From assembly GCA_963739235.1 (NCBI GenBank), contig CAVTZY010000030.1:3884-67883 (forward strand): DNA of 64,000 bases, in the 5' to 3' direction. Under the pieces are notes generated by a model. That model saw only the letters and a list, made by a program, of their open reading frames with translations, ran no database searches and was not told the DNA's origin. The translations under genes and the position numbers were made by a program. This document shows positions 35,884-44,217 of the stretch, in pieces (the first letter of the stretch is position 1; every line of letters begins with the position of its first letter). This stretch comes from JAFNAG01 sp963739235. Its GTDB lineage: Bacteria; Acidobacteriota; UBA6911.

Positions 35884-36491
35884 CCTCCGGCAAAGCCGGA
35901 GGCTTGAATTGGGAACCGCTCAAAGCGGTTATTGTGAGCCGCTCAAAGCGGCACGCTATTTAAACATCTCCATTTGATCCGCGCGTTCGTCTGCCTCTTC
36001 TTGCTTGCGGATGTAAGCTCGGATCGTCTCTTCGTCTCGGCCAACCGTTGAAACGTAGTAGCCGCGTGCCCAAAAGTGCTGCCCGACGAAGTTCTGCCGT
36101 CTCCCCATGTAGGTTCTCGCAATATGAATTGCGCTCTTTCCTTTGATGTATCCCACCACCTGCGAAACCGAGTATTTTGGCGGAATCGAAACCAACATGT
36201 GAACGTGATCCCCCATGAGATGGCCTTCCTCAACTTTGCCCTCCCGATGCTGGACCAGTTCCCTGAAAATCGCACCCAGTTCCTTGCGAAGCTGAACGTA
36301 GATCAGCTTCTTCCGGCGCTTGGGGATGAAGACAATATGGTATTTGCATTCCCATCTCGTATGTTTTAGGCTTTCCACATCGTTCATTTGAGTCTCCTTG
36401 CCGTGTGACTTTGAGCGGTTCACGGTCGGGAGACTCTGTTACTTACTCCCGGAATTGTCAAACTCTGTGAGTCCCCCGGCAGAGCCGGGGG
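35884..36491 (-). mobile_element. IS200-type insertion sequence with end hairpins
   Basis: A single Y1 transposase gene is flanked by two hairpins of identical form: CCTCCGGC-AAA-GCCGGAGG (35884-35902) and CCCCCGGC-AGA-GCCGGGGG (36473-36491), each 8 bp with a 3-nt loop. Subterminal imperfect hairpins (AACCGCTCAAAGCGGTT at 35912) recur. This matches IS200/IS605 ends, where such hairpins are recognised by the transposase. Exact cleavage sites cannot be set. Confidence 0.75.
35956..36387 (-). CDS. tnpA: IS200-family Y1 (HUH) transposase
   Basis: The 143-residue single-strand transposase has the HUH motif in HLMGDHVHMLVSIPP and the nucleophilic Tyr in IRAYIRKQE, with conserved KYHIVFIPKRRKKLIY and GHFWARGYYVSTVG-like sequence. 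Start at 36387 has AAGGAGA 8 bp upstream. All catalytic residues are present, so it may be active. There is no tnpB partner. Confidence 0.93.
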   Translation of the reverse strand: MNDVESLKHTRWECKYHIVFIPKRRKKLIYVQLRKELGAIFRELVQHREGKVEEGHLMGDHVHMLVSIPPKYSVSQVVGYIKGKSAIHIARTYMGRRQNFVGQHFWARGYYVSTVGRDEETIRAYIRKQEEADERADQMEMFK

Positions 36492-36522
36492 TTTACCTCA
36501 TTAAATTATTGGCCTTTTTAAG

Positions 36523-36607
36523 GCAGCCACGAATGGCACGAATGGGTGCGAAGCACCCCCCTTCCGGGCCAGCAGAAATTCGTACTATTCGTGTCATTCG
36601 TGGCTGC
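36523..36607. repeat. Inverted CACGAATGGCACGAAT repeat, copy 2
   Basis: GCAGCCACGAATGGCACGAAT (36523-36543) pairs with the inverted ATTCGTGTCATTCGTGGCTG (from 36587). Same family as 29688-29787. It lies between the IS200 element and the GH38 gene; the rest of 36608-36715 shows only the GAGGAGG ribosome binding site for that gene. Confidence 0.8.
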
Positions 36608-36715
36608 TTTTGAAGTTTGAAGCCAAGTTATTTTCTAAGCAGCCATGCCTGACCCCGGGCCGGATGTGGTATACCTTTCAGCCGCAAGCATCGCCTGTTG
36701 AAGAGGAGGATCCTG

Positions 36716-38935
36716 ATGAAAATCCGCGCATTTCACGTTTGGATGCTGATCCTGCTCGGGACGGTTTTGGGGGCCAGCGCGTGCGTTGGTAAGATCGAGA
36801 CAAGCCGCATTCAAATCAATATCATCCAGGACAAGACCGCAGCCACCTATGTCAACGGCTACCGCAAAACGGTGAGCGGACAGGTGCTGGCGTATCACTC
36901 TTCCCATCCTGACGCAGATGCGGCGCTGCTGGTGCGAGCCAACAAGGAAGTGTCCTCGATCTCATGGGAGACGGATGCTCTTCCCCCTGCGGGCGAGGGA
37001 GATAGTTATCAGCTGGTCTGGCTGGCAGGGCTCGAGCGCGCAGGCTGGCCGGGCAATGAGGTTCACACCTTTGATTTTTTCGTCAACGACCAACTCTGGT
37101 TCACCTTTAAAAACCTGAAGGACGACAACGCCAAAAAATGGAAGGTCACAGGCAAACAGGGCGCACAGCTTTCGTTTGAAGCGACGATGGTGGACAGGGC
37201 GGGAGACCTCTTCGGCTATATGTTCCTGAAGGTCCCCAGGAGTGAGGCCAAGCCCGGCTTGCCGTTGACGCTGCGTGTACAAGGCAGGGATGAAAACAGC
37301 CTCGACTGGTACATGGCGTTGCAATACTCGTTCCAATTCACTCCCAATTTGCGCGCCGAGCCCGCCCTCACGGCGCAGGGCAATCAGCTCCTGCGTTTGA
37401 GCTTCGATAATCTGCAGGAAGGCAGAGCGGTGGAGGTCAGCGCCGAAGGCATGGAGACGGTCAAGCAGGCTCTCAAGGTCGGAGCCAACATTGTGTATGT
37501 CTCCATCCCCGCAATCGAACTGGCTCATGAAATCCCGGTAGTAATCAGCATCAATGGCGAGTTGGCTCACAGAACGGCCTTGTGGCTGAAGCCGGTGAAC
37601 CGACGTGAGCTTTACCTCCTCTCCTATTCCCATAACGACATCGGCTATACGGATATCCAGCCGAACATCGAAAAAAAACAATGGCAAAATCTCGACGAGG
37701 CCCTGCGCCTGATCAAGCTGACTCAAGCGTACCCCTGGGAAGCGCGCTACAAATGGAATATGGAGGTCATGTGGCCGCTCGAAGGCTACCTAGCGCAGGC
37801 TTCCGAACAGAAACGACAGGAAGTGATTCAAGCGGTGCGCGACGGCAGCCTCGGGCTGAATGCGCTCTATGCCAATGTGCTGACGGGGCTGGCGAATGCT
37901 CCCGAGATGACCCACTTCACCGATTACGCGCGCCGATTCTCCGAACAATATCGCGCGCCGATCACGACTGCGCTGGTCTCCGACATTCCCGGTTTCACCT
38001 GGGGCATCGTTCCGGCCTTGGCGCACAGCGGGGTGAAGTATTTTGCCAGCGCCCCGAACTCCGGGGATCGCATCGGCCACGTCCTCGAACAGTGGGGGGA
38101 CAAGCCCTTCTACTGGACGTCGCAATCCGGCAAGGAGAAGGTGCTGATGTGGGTGGCGGGTGCAAGCTACGCGAGCTTTCACGAAGGGGACCTGAGCCGG
38201 CTCGGCGATGAAAAGCTATTGCGACTCATGAGGAAGCTGGATGACAGCGGCTATCCGTACGAGATCCTCCAACTCCCATACACGGTCGGCGGCGACAACG
38301 GGCCGCCCGATCCCAATCTTTCCGAATTCGTCAAGAAGTGGAACGAGCGCTATGCTTCGCCTCGGCTCATCATCGCGACCCACGCCCAGATGTTCGAGGA
38401 ATTTGAGAAGCGCCACGGCGCGAGCCTGCCGACCCTGAAAGGCGACTTCACTCCCTACTGGGAGGACGGCGCGGCCTCCACCGCCGCCGAGACCGCGTTG
38501 AATCGCCATGCGGTCGACCGGCTTATCCAGGGCGAGGCCCTCTTCGCCATGCGCGCGCCTGCATCCTTTCCAGCGGAGAAATTCGAGGCGGCATGGAGAA
38601 ACGTCGTCCTCTGGGATGAGCACACCTGGGGAGCGCATAACAGCATTTCTGAACCGGACCTGCCCGAAGTAAAGGAGCAGTGGCGGATCAAGCGCCAGTT
38701 TGCGCTCGATGCCGACGCCATGTCCCGGGCGCTGATGGACCGCTGGCGCCCGCCCGCCGGGCCGAGGAAAGCAGAAAACACCGTCGCGGTGTACAACACG
38801 AATTCCTGGCCGCGCACCGATCTCGTCCTGCTGACACGCCAGCAGAGTACCGCAGGGGACATGGTGGTGGATGAGAATGGGAACCGCGCTTCCATCCCAG
38901 CGCCTCTCGACCGGCGAGCTGGCGGTGCTGGTTGA
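36716..38935 (+). CDS. GH38 alpha-mannosidase-like exported protein, main frame
   Basis: Start at 36716 with GAGGAGG upstream, and a signal peptide with a lipobox-like end (LLGTVLGASACVG). An N-terminal accessory region runs to about residue 300. The GH38 catalytic core then follows: SYSHNDIGYTDIQPN (metal-binding His/Asp), SDIPGFTWG (nucleophile Asp region), LPYTVGGDNGPPDPN, and VVLWDEHTWGAHNSISEPD. It would hydrolyse alpha-mannosides or a related glycan. The frame stops at 38935 after a one-base shift near 38890; the rest of the protein continues in pieces to 40069. If all pieces are joined the gene is about 1117 codons, similar to family members of this type. Confidence 0.88.
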   Translation: MKIRAFHVWMLILLGTVLGASACVGKIETSRIQINIIQDKTAATYVNGYRKTVSGQVLAYHSSHPDADAALLVRANKEVSSISWETDALPPAGEGDSYQLVWLAGLERAGWPGNEVHTFDFFVNDQLWFTFKNLKDDNAKKWKVTGKQGAQLSFEATMVDRAGDLFGYMFLKVPRSEAKPGLPLTLRVQGRDENSLDWYMALQYSFQFTPNLRAEPALTAQGNQLLRLSFDNLQEGRAVEVSAEGMETVKQALKVGANIVYVSIPAIELAHEIPVVISINGELAHRTALWLKPVNRRELYLLSYSHNDIGYTDIQPNIEKKQWQNLDEALRLIKLTQAYPWEARYKWNMEVMWPLEGYLAQASEQKRQEVIQAVRDGSLGLNALYANVLTGLANAPEMTHFTDYARRFSEQYRAPITTALVSDIPGFTWGIVPALAHSGVKYFASAPNSGDRIGHVLEQWGDKPFYWTSQSGKEKVLMWVAGASYASFHEGDLSRLGDEKLLRLMRKLDDSGYPYEILQLPYTVGGDNGPPDPNLSEFVKKWNERYASPRLIIATHAQMFEEFEKRHGASLPTLKGDFTPYWEDGAASTAAETALNRHAVDRLIQGEALFAMRAPASFPAEKFEAAWRNVVLWDEHTWGAHNSISEPDLPEVKEQWRIKRQFALDADAMSRALMDRWRPPAGPRKAENTVAVYNTNSWPRTDLVLLTRQQSTAGDMVVDENGNRASIPAPLDRRAGGAG

Positions 38936-40069
38936 AAACGTGCCTCCGTTTTCGGGCCAGGCAGCTGACCGTCAGGCCGGGAAAGGCGAACGATCGGGCA
39001 ACCTGCAAAGTGTCCGGCGGGAACATTGGCAAATTCCTATCTCTGCTCTGTCGATCGATCCGAAGCGCGGTGCCGTGGAGAGCCTCACCTGGGGAGAGAA
39101 GAAAATCGAGCTGGTGGATCGAACCAAGGGACCGGGCCTCAATCAGTACCTTTATGTGCCGGGGAAGGACGCGCGCGATGCGCGTGAGCTGGCCGGCGTC
39201 AAGGTGCGGGTAAAGGAAAACGGCAATCTCGTGGCTTCCCTGCTCGTCGAGGCCAACGCGCCCGGATGCAGGAGGTATGCAGCAGAGTATCGTGTCGTGG
39301 ATGGCATTGCCCGCGTGGACATCATCAACCGGATCGACAAAGCTAGCGGTGCGCGGAAAAGGAAGCGATCCACCTCGCCTTTCCCTTCCTGCTTCCCGGC
39401 GGGCAGCTGCGCTACGATGTGGCCGACGGCATCGTGCGCCCCGAGTCGGACCAGCTGGCCGGGCTCATGCAAGAATTTCTTCTCGATTCAGAGCTGGGTG
39501 GACGTTTCGAACAGCGAGCGTGGCGTCACCTGGGCTTCTGCCGACGCTCCCTTGATCGAGATCGGCGCGATCACCGCCGAGCAGCCTTGGGCGCAGACAA
39601 CGCAATCTTCGCCATGTTCTATTCCTATGTGATGAACAACTACTGGCACACGAACTACAAGGCAGACCAGGAAGGGCCTGCAACCTTCCGCTTCTCGATT
39701 TTGCCTCATGCCGGTTTCAGATCCGAACAGGCAGTTCGGTTCGGCAGGGAATGCAGGGAACCACTGGTCGTCGTGCCCGATGATCAGGTTGCTCTACCGC
39801 CAGGTTCGTTGTTCCGTATCCGGCCTGCGGAAGTTCTGGTTTCCTCGCTCAAGCCGCTGCCCGGCGGCAATGCATGGCTGATCTGCCTGTACAATCCGAC
39901 CGGCACCGATCAAATCGCTGCTCTGGATTGGAATCCGACTTCGGCAGTAACCATCAGCTCGAGTGCCAGCTCGGGACATGCCGGAGCCAAAATCAGCGGT
40001 GAAATAAAAATCGCCGCCTGGGACAGCGTGTATGTGCGCGTGGAAAAAGGCCCCGGCCGCCGACGCTAA
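38871..40069 (+). pseudogene. Frameshifted 3' third of the GH38 gene
   Basis: The C-terminal mannosidase domains lie in successive frames: LPSQRLSTGELAVLVENVPP (from about 38890), IDK/LAVR then EKEAIHLAFPFLLPGG (frame changes near 39338 and 39355), a further change near 39459 giving NFFSIQSWVDVSNSERGVTW, and another near 39594 giving NAIFAMFYSYVMNNYWHTNY, which runs to the stop at 40069. Four apparent one-base insertions and one deletion account for it, with a net change of three bases. The amino acid sequence between indels is well conserved, so local sequence error is as likely as true decay. Confidence 0.75.
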
Positions 40070-40116
40070 GAGACGAACCCTGAGTGAGGGGTGGGCGGTT
40101 TGTCATCCACGATTCA

Positions 40117-40353
40117 TCATTCGTTCCGGTCAGGCAAGCGACTGAGGACCGCTTGAACCGTGGTGCTCAGGCCGTTGCCGTGGAGGGCGCGCTCGATGAG
40201 ACGGCTCTCCAGTTGAAGATCAAACAGGGCTTCACGGTCCGCAGGCGCAAGGTCGAACCAGGACGGTGGGGGCAGGATGCGGCCGGCTGCATTCCGCTCC
40301 CGGAATGCGGAGGAGGCCTTTTCGATCAGCAAATCTCTCACATCGTCGGTCAT
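40117..40353 (-). CDS. Small protein coupled to ECF sigma factor
   Basis: The 78-residue protein begins MTDDVRDLLIEKASSAFRER, with WFDLAPADREALFDLQLESR. Its ATG overlaps the sigma factor stop (ATGA), so it is translationally coupled. No membrane segment or zinc motif, so it does not look like a classic anti-sigma factor. I do not recognise the family. Confidence 0.65.
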   Translation of the reverse strand: MTDDVRDLLIEKASSAFRERNAAGRILPPPSWFDLAPADREALFDLQLESRLIERALHGNGLSTTVQAVLSRLPDRNE

Positions 40354-40925
40354 AACAAAATCTCCGCAAGGCGCACACCCCGCTTTTCCAGGCAAGCCCG
40401 CAGAAGCCGACGGGCCCGAACGATGTTCTGGAGGAAAGTGTTCCCCTTCATGCGCACACGCGCCGCAAGTTCTCGATCGGGCTGCAAGCCATCGCGCAGA
40501 CGGGCAGACAGCGCAGCTCGGGGCCGTGATGGCAGGCGATTCAAGCAGTCCTCGATCGCGCGGCCTAGAGCTGGATCGGACCTATCAGGTTCGACTTGGC
40601 CTTCAGGAAGGTCATCCAATATGCCGAGATCGACGAAACGATCCTGACGGTAGCGGCGCAGCTCCTCGAGGGCTACGTTTCGTGCCACCCGGTGGGCAAA
40701 CTTGAGTGCGCCATGGTCTCCTGCCAACGGCCGGCTCCGATCGAGTGCCAGAAGCCACATGCGCAAAAACGTCTCCTGAACCACGACTTCGACATCCACC
40801 GCGCGGGCGTAGCGCTGCAGGCTCCGGCGCAGCGGGAGTTCCACCATCCCCATCCACGCCGCAAACGCCTCCCGGTCTCCCAGGCGGGCGCGCCCAAACG
40901 CCAGGTCCGCGCGGTCATCCGTCAT
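40350..40925 (-). CDS. ECF-type RNA polymerase sigma factor
   Basis: The 191-residue protein has region 2 (VVQETFLRMWLLALDRSR, then FAHRVARNVALEELRRYRQD) and region 4 (CLNRLPSRPRAALSARLRDG and a helix-turn-helix with NTFLQNIVRARRLLRACLEK). Start at ATG 40925 with GAAGGGA upstream. It lies 20 bp after the 41381-40947 gene and overlaps the next gene by 4 bp, so it is the third gene of a four-gene operon headed by a VIT/VWA protein. The promoter it recognises is unknown. Confidence 0.88.
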   Translation of the reverse strand: MTDDRADLAFGRARLGDREAFAAWMGMVELPLRRSLQRYARAVDVEVVVQETFLRMWLLALDRSRPLAGDHGALKFAHRVARNVALEELRRYRQDRFVDLGILDDLPEGQVEPDRSDPALGRAIEDCLNRLPSRPRAALSARLRDGLQPDRELAARVRMKGNTFLQNIVRARRLLRACLEKRGVRLAEILL

Positions 40926-40946
40926 CAATGATTTCCCTTCCGATCT

Positions 40947-41381
40947 TTATCCAATCGCGAGGTGCAGATTGACGGTGCCGAATCCAAGGGTGTGCCAGCT
41001 GATCTGCACTTCCTGATGCTGCCAGCTGTAACGATCCTCGAGCTCCAGCACCATGCGGATCGTGAGTCCTGGTTGATGCGGCCCCTGCGGGCTGCTCTCC
41101 TCGCCCAGCACGATCGCATTGCGTACCGTTCCATCGCTGAAGCACACCTGTACAACGGCCCCATCGTACGGCAACATAAATCCGGCTGCGGGCACCTCAA
41201 ATTCAAAGGTGAGTCTGGGGCCATCCAGCCATAAAACGCGCGCGCCGAAAATCTCCAGTTCGCCGCCTTCGCTGCCGCTTTCCGTGGGGCCAACCGATGG
41301 CCCACTCACATCCATTTGCTCTGCAAAATATTCATCCCTCTCTTCATCAACATCCGCGCGATCTTCCCCCTTCAACGGCAT
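40947..41381 (-). CDS. Hypothetical protein between VIT/VWA and sigma genes
   Basis: About 144 residues, starting at an ATG that overlaps the VIT/VWA stop by one base (TGATG). The N-terminal third is acidic and low complexity; the rest is beta-rich (GARVLWLDGPRLTFEFEVPA, GAVVQVCFSDGTVRNAIVLG). Upstream in-frame ATGs at 41393 and 41414 are alternatives. No family recognised. The tight spacing implies a shared function with its neighbours. Confidence 0.65.
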   Translation of the reverse strand: MPLKGEDRADVDEERDEYFAEQMDVSGPSVGPTESGSEGGELEIFGARVLWLDGPRLTFEFEVPAAGFMLPYDGAVVQVCFSDGTVRNAIVLGEESSPQGPHQPGLTIRMVLELEDRYSWQHQEVQISWHTLGFGTVNLHLAIG

Positions 41382-43336
41382 CAACTCTTCCATGAAAACG
41401 TGGCGGGCAGCCATGCGAGGAGCTCCCCCAGCAAAGTCGTCATTATCCCGGAGCGGCTGATCGACGGCGCAGTCAACCCGGTCCCTTCCGCCGAAACCTC
41501 TGCAGGAAGTTCGACCGCCAGCCGTTCCCGCCGGCGCGGATCTCTCGGGTCGACCGTTGGGTCTTCGGAGATCGCAACCAGGCTGGTTTTCCGGCTGGCA
41601 ATCCCGTGCCTCAACCCAAGGCGCTCGATGTCGGCTTCGAATGCGCCGGCCTCTCCGCCCTTGCCGGCAGCAGCCAGGCGCAGTTCTACGTCAGCGATCG
41701 CCTCGCGGCCGAAGAGCGCCCCGAGGGGAAGCGTAGTTGATCCTGGGGTCGTGATCGCTTCCGACCGCGCTCTTGGAATCTCGAGCTGTCGCACCCACGC
41801 TCCGGATGCGCCGGCATGTCTGCCGCGAATTTCCAGGGTTCCGCCGACCGGCGCAATCTCCGCGAAAAGCACGAGCGGGTGTCCCTCCAGGACATCCTGC
41901 GGTCGCGCCGGAGCCAGTGACACCAAAGCCGTTCCCTTCACTTCTACATCGGTCAGGACTGGCCGCACGGAAGCCTGCAGGAGACGCCCGGATGCAGCGC
42001 GCGCATCGTCATCATCTCCCACCAGAATTTCTACACCCCGCCCCGCGCGCGCAACGCCGCGGGTCAAGGTCCGGTTGGGAGCGGCGCCAATGCCCACCGC
42101 GTGGAGCCGTGCGCCGGGAACCAAACGGCGCATGACCTCGCCGATGACTTCGTGCTCGAAGCCGATGTAACCATCGGAGATCAGGATAACCTGACGCTGC
42201 GAATCGCGTCGCAGCGGGGCGAGCGCTGCCACCATGGCCTGGGTCATCTCGGTCGAGCCGTCCGCATCGATCCGGCTCAGCGCCTTCAGCGCCGCATCGA
42301 CATTCTTCTCGCTCGCTTCCATCGGGCGCGGAACCACGTGTTGCACGGTGTTGGCAAAGGCCAGAATCTCGAACCGGTCCCCCGGGTCGAGGCTGCGGAG
42401 CAACTCTTCCGCCACGATCTTGGCGCGCTCGAGCGGCTTTCCCGACATCGAGCCGCTGGCATCGAGGAGGATGGTCAAGTCGCGGGCCATGCCCTTCTGC
42501 ACAGCGGTAGGAGGCGTAAGCGTGAGGAGCGCGTAACGGCCGCTGTCACACGGCAGTCCTCCTCCTTCGACGAGGCGGACACCAACCTCCCTCTGCGTGG
42601 CAGACCAGCGCACCACAAGGTCGCGATCAAGTTTCATCTGGTCGCGCAGCACGACACGAACGCCGCCATTCACATCTTCCACGCCGATCTCCTGACCCGG
42701 CGCGTAAGGGTGGATCGCGTCTGCCAGGCCATCGGCCACCAGCAGGCTTGCCTCCAGTCGCACCGGCGTGCCTGCACCGGCGGCCCGGTCGACATCAAGT
42801 TTCCCGGCATCCGGCACCCGGCCCGATCCGCCCTGGTAGCGGACCCCGGCAACCGTCGGGAACCGGTATTCCCAGCGCGCTGCCTCCTTGCCCTCGGCCG
42901 GCAGGAACATCAAAGGCTGCAGCACCTCGATCTCTATCGCCACCGTTTCTCCCGGGGGCAGGCAACCGAGTTGTTGAGTGAAAGTATCGGCTCGATCCTG
43001 CTCGAGCAGCGCGGCCGTGCGCCCCTCGAACAGGGCTTTGCGATACTGCTCCTTGGCCTCCTCGCGCCGGCGCACTTCGCCCCGGACGACCCGCTGGCCC
43101 AGGCGAATGGCATAGCCGATCACGGCGCCGCTCGCGGGCAGCGGCAGGGTGTAAAGCACCTCCAGCGGCTCCTCATACGGATTGCCATAAGTCTGAGTCA
43201 GGGTTGTGGCCGCAATGCCCCCCTCGGCACGGCCTGTGATACACGCCGATTTCAAGGGGTAGTTGCGTCCATCCACGGAAACTAATCCCGCGGGACAGGC
43301 TGAATAGGTGCCGGTCATAACGCTCGTATTTGTCAT
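41381..43336 (-). CDS. VIT domain / von Willebrand factor A domain protein
   Basis: An N-terminal VIT domain (about residues 20-150: TTLTQTYGNPYEEPLEVLYT, VVRGEVRRREEAKEQYRKAL, GCLPPGETVAIEIE) is followed by a VWA domain at about 270-440 with an intact MIDAS (LTILLDASGSMSGKPLERAK and later Thr/Asp positions), then a beta-rich C-terminus. No signal peptide or membrane segment, so cytoplasmic or non-classically placed. I chose ATG 43336 because AGGAGG lies 6 bp upstream; the open frame goes back to 43474. 651 residues. First gene of the sigma factor operon. Confidence 0.9.
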   Translation of the reverse strand: MTNTSVMTGTYSACPAGLVSVDGRNYPLKSACITGRAEGGIAATTLTQTYGNPYEEPLEVLYTLPLPASGAVIGYAIRLGQRVVRGEVRRREEAKEQYRKALFEGRTAALLEQDRADTFTQQLGCLPPGETVAIEIEVLQPLMFLPAEGKEAARWEYRFPTVAGVRYQGGSGRVPDAGKLDVDRAAGAGTPVRLEASLLVADGLADAIHPYAPGQEIGVEDVNGGVRVVLRDQMKLDRDLVVRWSATQREVGVRLVEGGGLPCDSGRYALLTLTPPTAVQKGMARDLTILLDASGSMSGKPLERAKIVAEELLRSLDPGDRFEILAFANTVQHVVPRPMEASEKNVDAALKALSRIDADGSTEMTQAMVAALAPLRRDSQRQVILISDGYIGFEHEVIGEVMRRLVPGARLHAVGIGAAPNRTLTRGVARAGRGVEILVGDDDDARAASGRLLQASVRPVLTDVEVKGTALVSLAPARPQDVLEGHPLVLFAEIAPVGGTLEIRGRHAGASGAWVRQLEIPRARSEAITTPGSTTLPLGALFGREAIADVELRLAAAGKGGEAGAFEADIERLGLRHGIASRKTSLVAISEDPTVDPRDPRRRERLAVELPAEVSAEGTGLTAPSISRSGIMTTLLGELLAWLPATFSWKS

Positions 43337-43454
43337 ATCCATCCTCCTGTTATCCGGATATGACTCGAAGGGTGCTTTTTGTGACAGTAAATCTAACTTA
43401 ATTGCGCGCGCATTTGAAATAAACGAAAGTTCGCCGAAACATTTATATACGCCT

Positions 43455-43823
43455 ATGGAATTGAACAAGGTCACGGAAGAAATTATCAGCTGCGTTTATA
43501 AGGTGGCAAACGTGCTGGGTGCGGGTTTCTTGGAAAAGGTTTATGAAAACGCCCTCGCCCATTAATTGCGGAAATGCGGCCTCATTGTGGAACAGAAAAG
43601 GCCGGTGCGCGTTCTCTATGACGGCGCCTGCGTCGGCGATTACTATGCCGACCTCCTGGTGCAGGGAGCCGTCATGGTCGAACTCAAAACCGCCGGAGAG
43701 CTCGACGAGATCCATATGGCGCAATGTCTGAACTACTTGAAGGCCACGGGGCTCAAAATCTGTTTGCTGATAAACTTCGGCACCCCGAAAGTCCAGATCA
43801 AGCGCCTGGTGCACCACCTTTAA
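43455..43823 (+). pseudogene. GxxExxY-family protein gene interrupted by an in-frame stop
   Basis: The frame from ATG 43455 gives NKVTEEIISCVYKVANVLG and AGFLEKVYENALAH, the GxxExxY signature, then TAA at 43563-43565. Reading on in the same frame gives LRKCGLIVEQKRPVRVLYDG, the DYYADLLV segment and the end KVQIKRLVHHL. Family members have Glu at the stop position (AHELRK), so a GAA to TAA change explains it. No other damage is seen. The family is a PD-(D/E)XK-like fold of unknown function often found in repeat-rich regions. Confidence 0.85.
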
Positions 43824-44175
43824 CCGCAGATGAACGCAGATAGAATGAAACCGCAGATGTGAGACGAGGCATTGCTGCGACCCTCTCCAGCGCAGCCTCC
43901 GGCCACGGTCATAGTTCGGGTGCCGTGCGCAAGAGCACTGGCAAATGCACATCGACGGAGTGCGCCCCGTCTGAGCTCTTGCGCACGGCACCCGAACCAT
44001 GACCGTGCAACGCAAAGCGTTGGCGCTGGAGAGGGTCGCAGCAATGCCTCGTCCTGCCAGCTGTTCAATGGATCTGCGTTCATCTGCGTTCATCTGCGGT
44101 TGATAAGTCCTTTCTGCGTGCATCTGCGGTTGATCGGTTCCCGCATCTGCGTTAATCTGCGTGCATCTGCGGTGA
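43822..44175. repeat. CCGCAGATGAACGCAGAT repeat array interrupted by a hairpin element
   Basis: Left of the hairpin are two copies of CCGCAGATG with an ACGCAGAT between (43824-43859). Right of it are about seven inverted copies of ATCTGCG(T/G)TNATCTGCG (44074-44175). The hairpin element at 43863-44053 appears inserted in, or assembled with, this dispersed repeat. Confidence 0.75.
43863..44053. repeat. 191-bp MITE-like hairpin element
   Basis: The left arm at 43863-43936 starts GACGAGGCATTGCTGCGACC. The right arm at 43975-44053 is its inverse: the outer 31 bp match perfectly and the inner 34 bp with one mismatch, with about 8-13 bp unpaired between them. The loop is 38 bp. It encodes nothing and has the form of a miniature inverted-repeat element. 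Confidence 0.85.
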
Positions 44176-44217
44176 ATAAATCCGCGCGCATCCATGATTA
44201 ATGGGAGGGAGCCATCC

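Noticed and set aside
43863..44053. CRISPR-like or attC-like structure
   Set aside because: There is one long hairpin only, with no regular spacers; it is better described as a MITE-like element.
44074..44175. CRISPR array from repeated ATCTGCG units
   Set aside because: Units are too short, spacing is irregular and there are no cas genes in the window.
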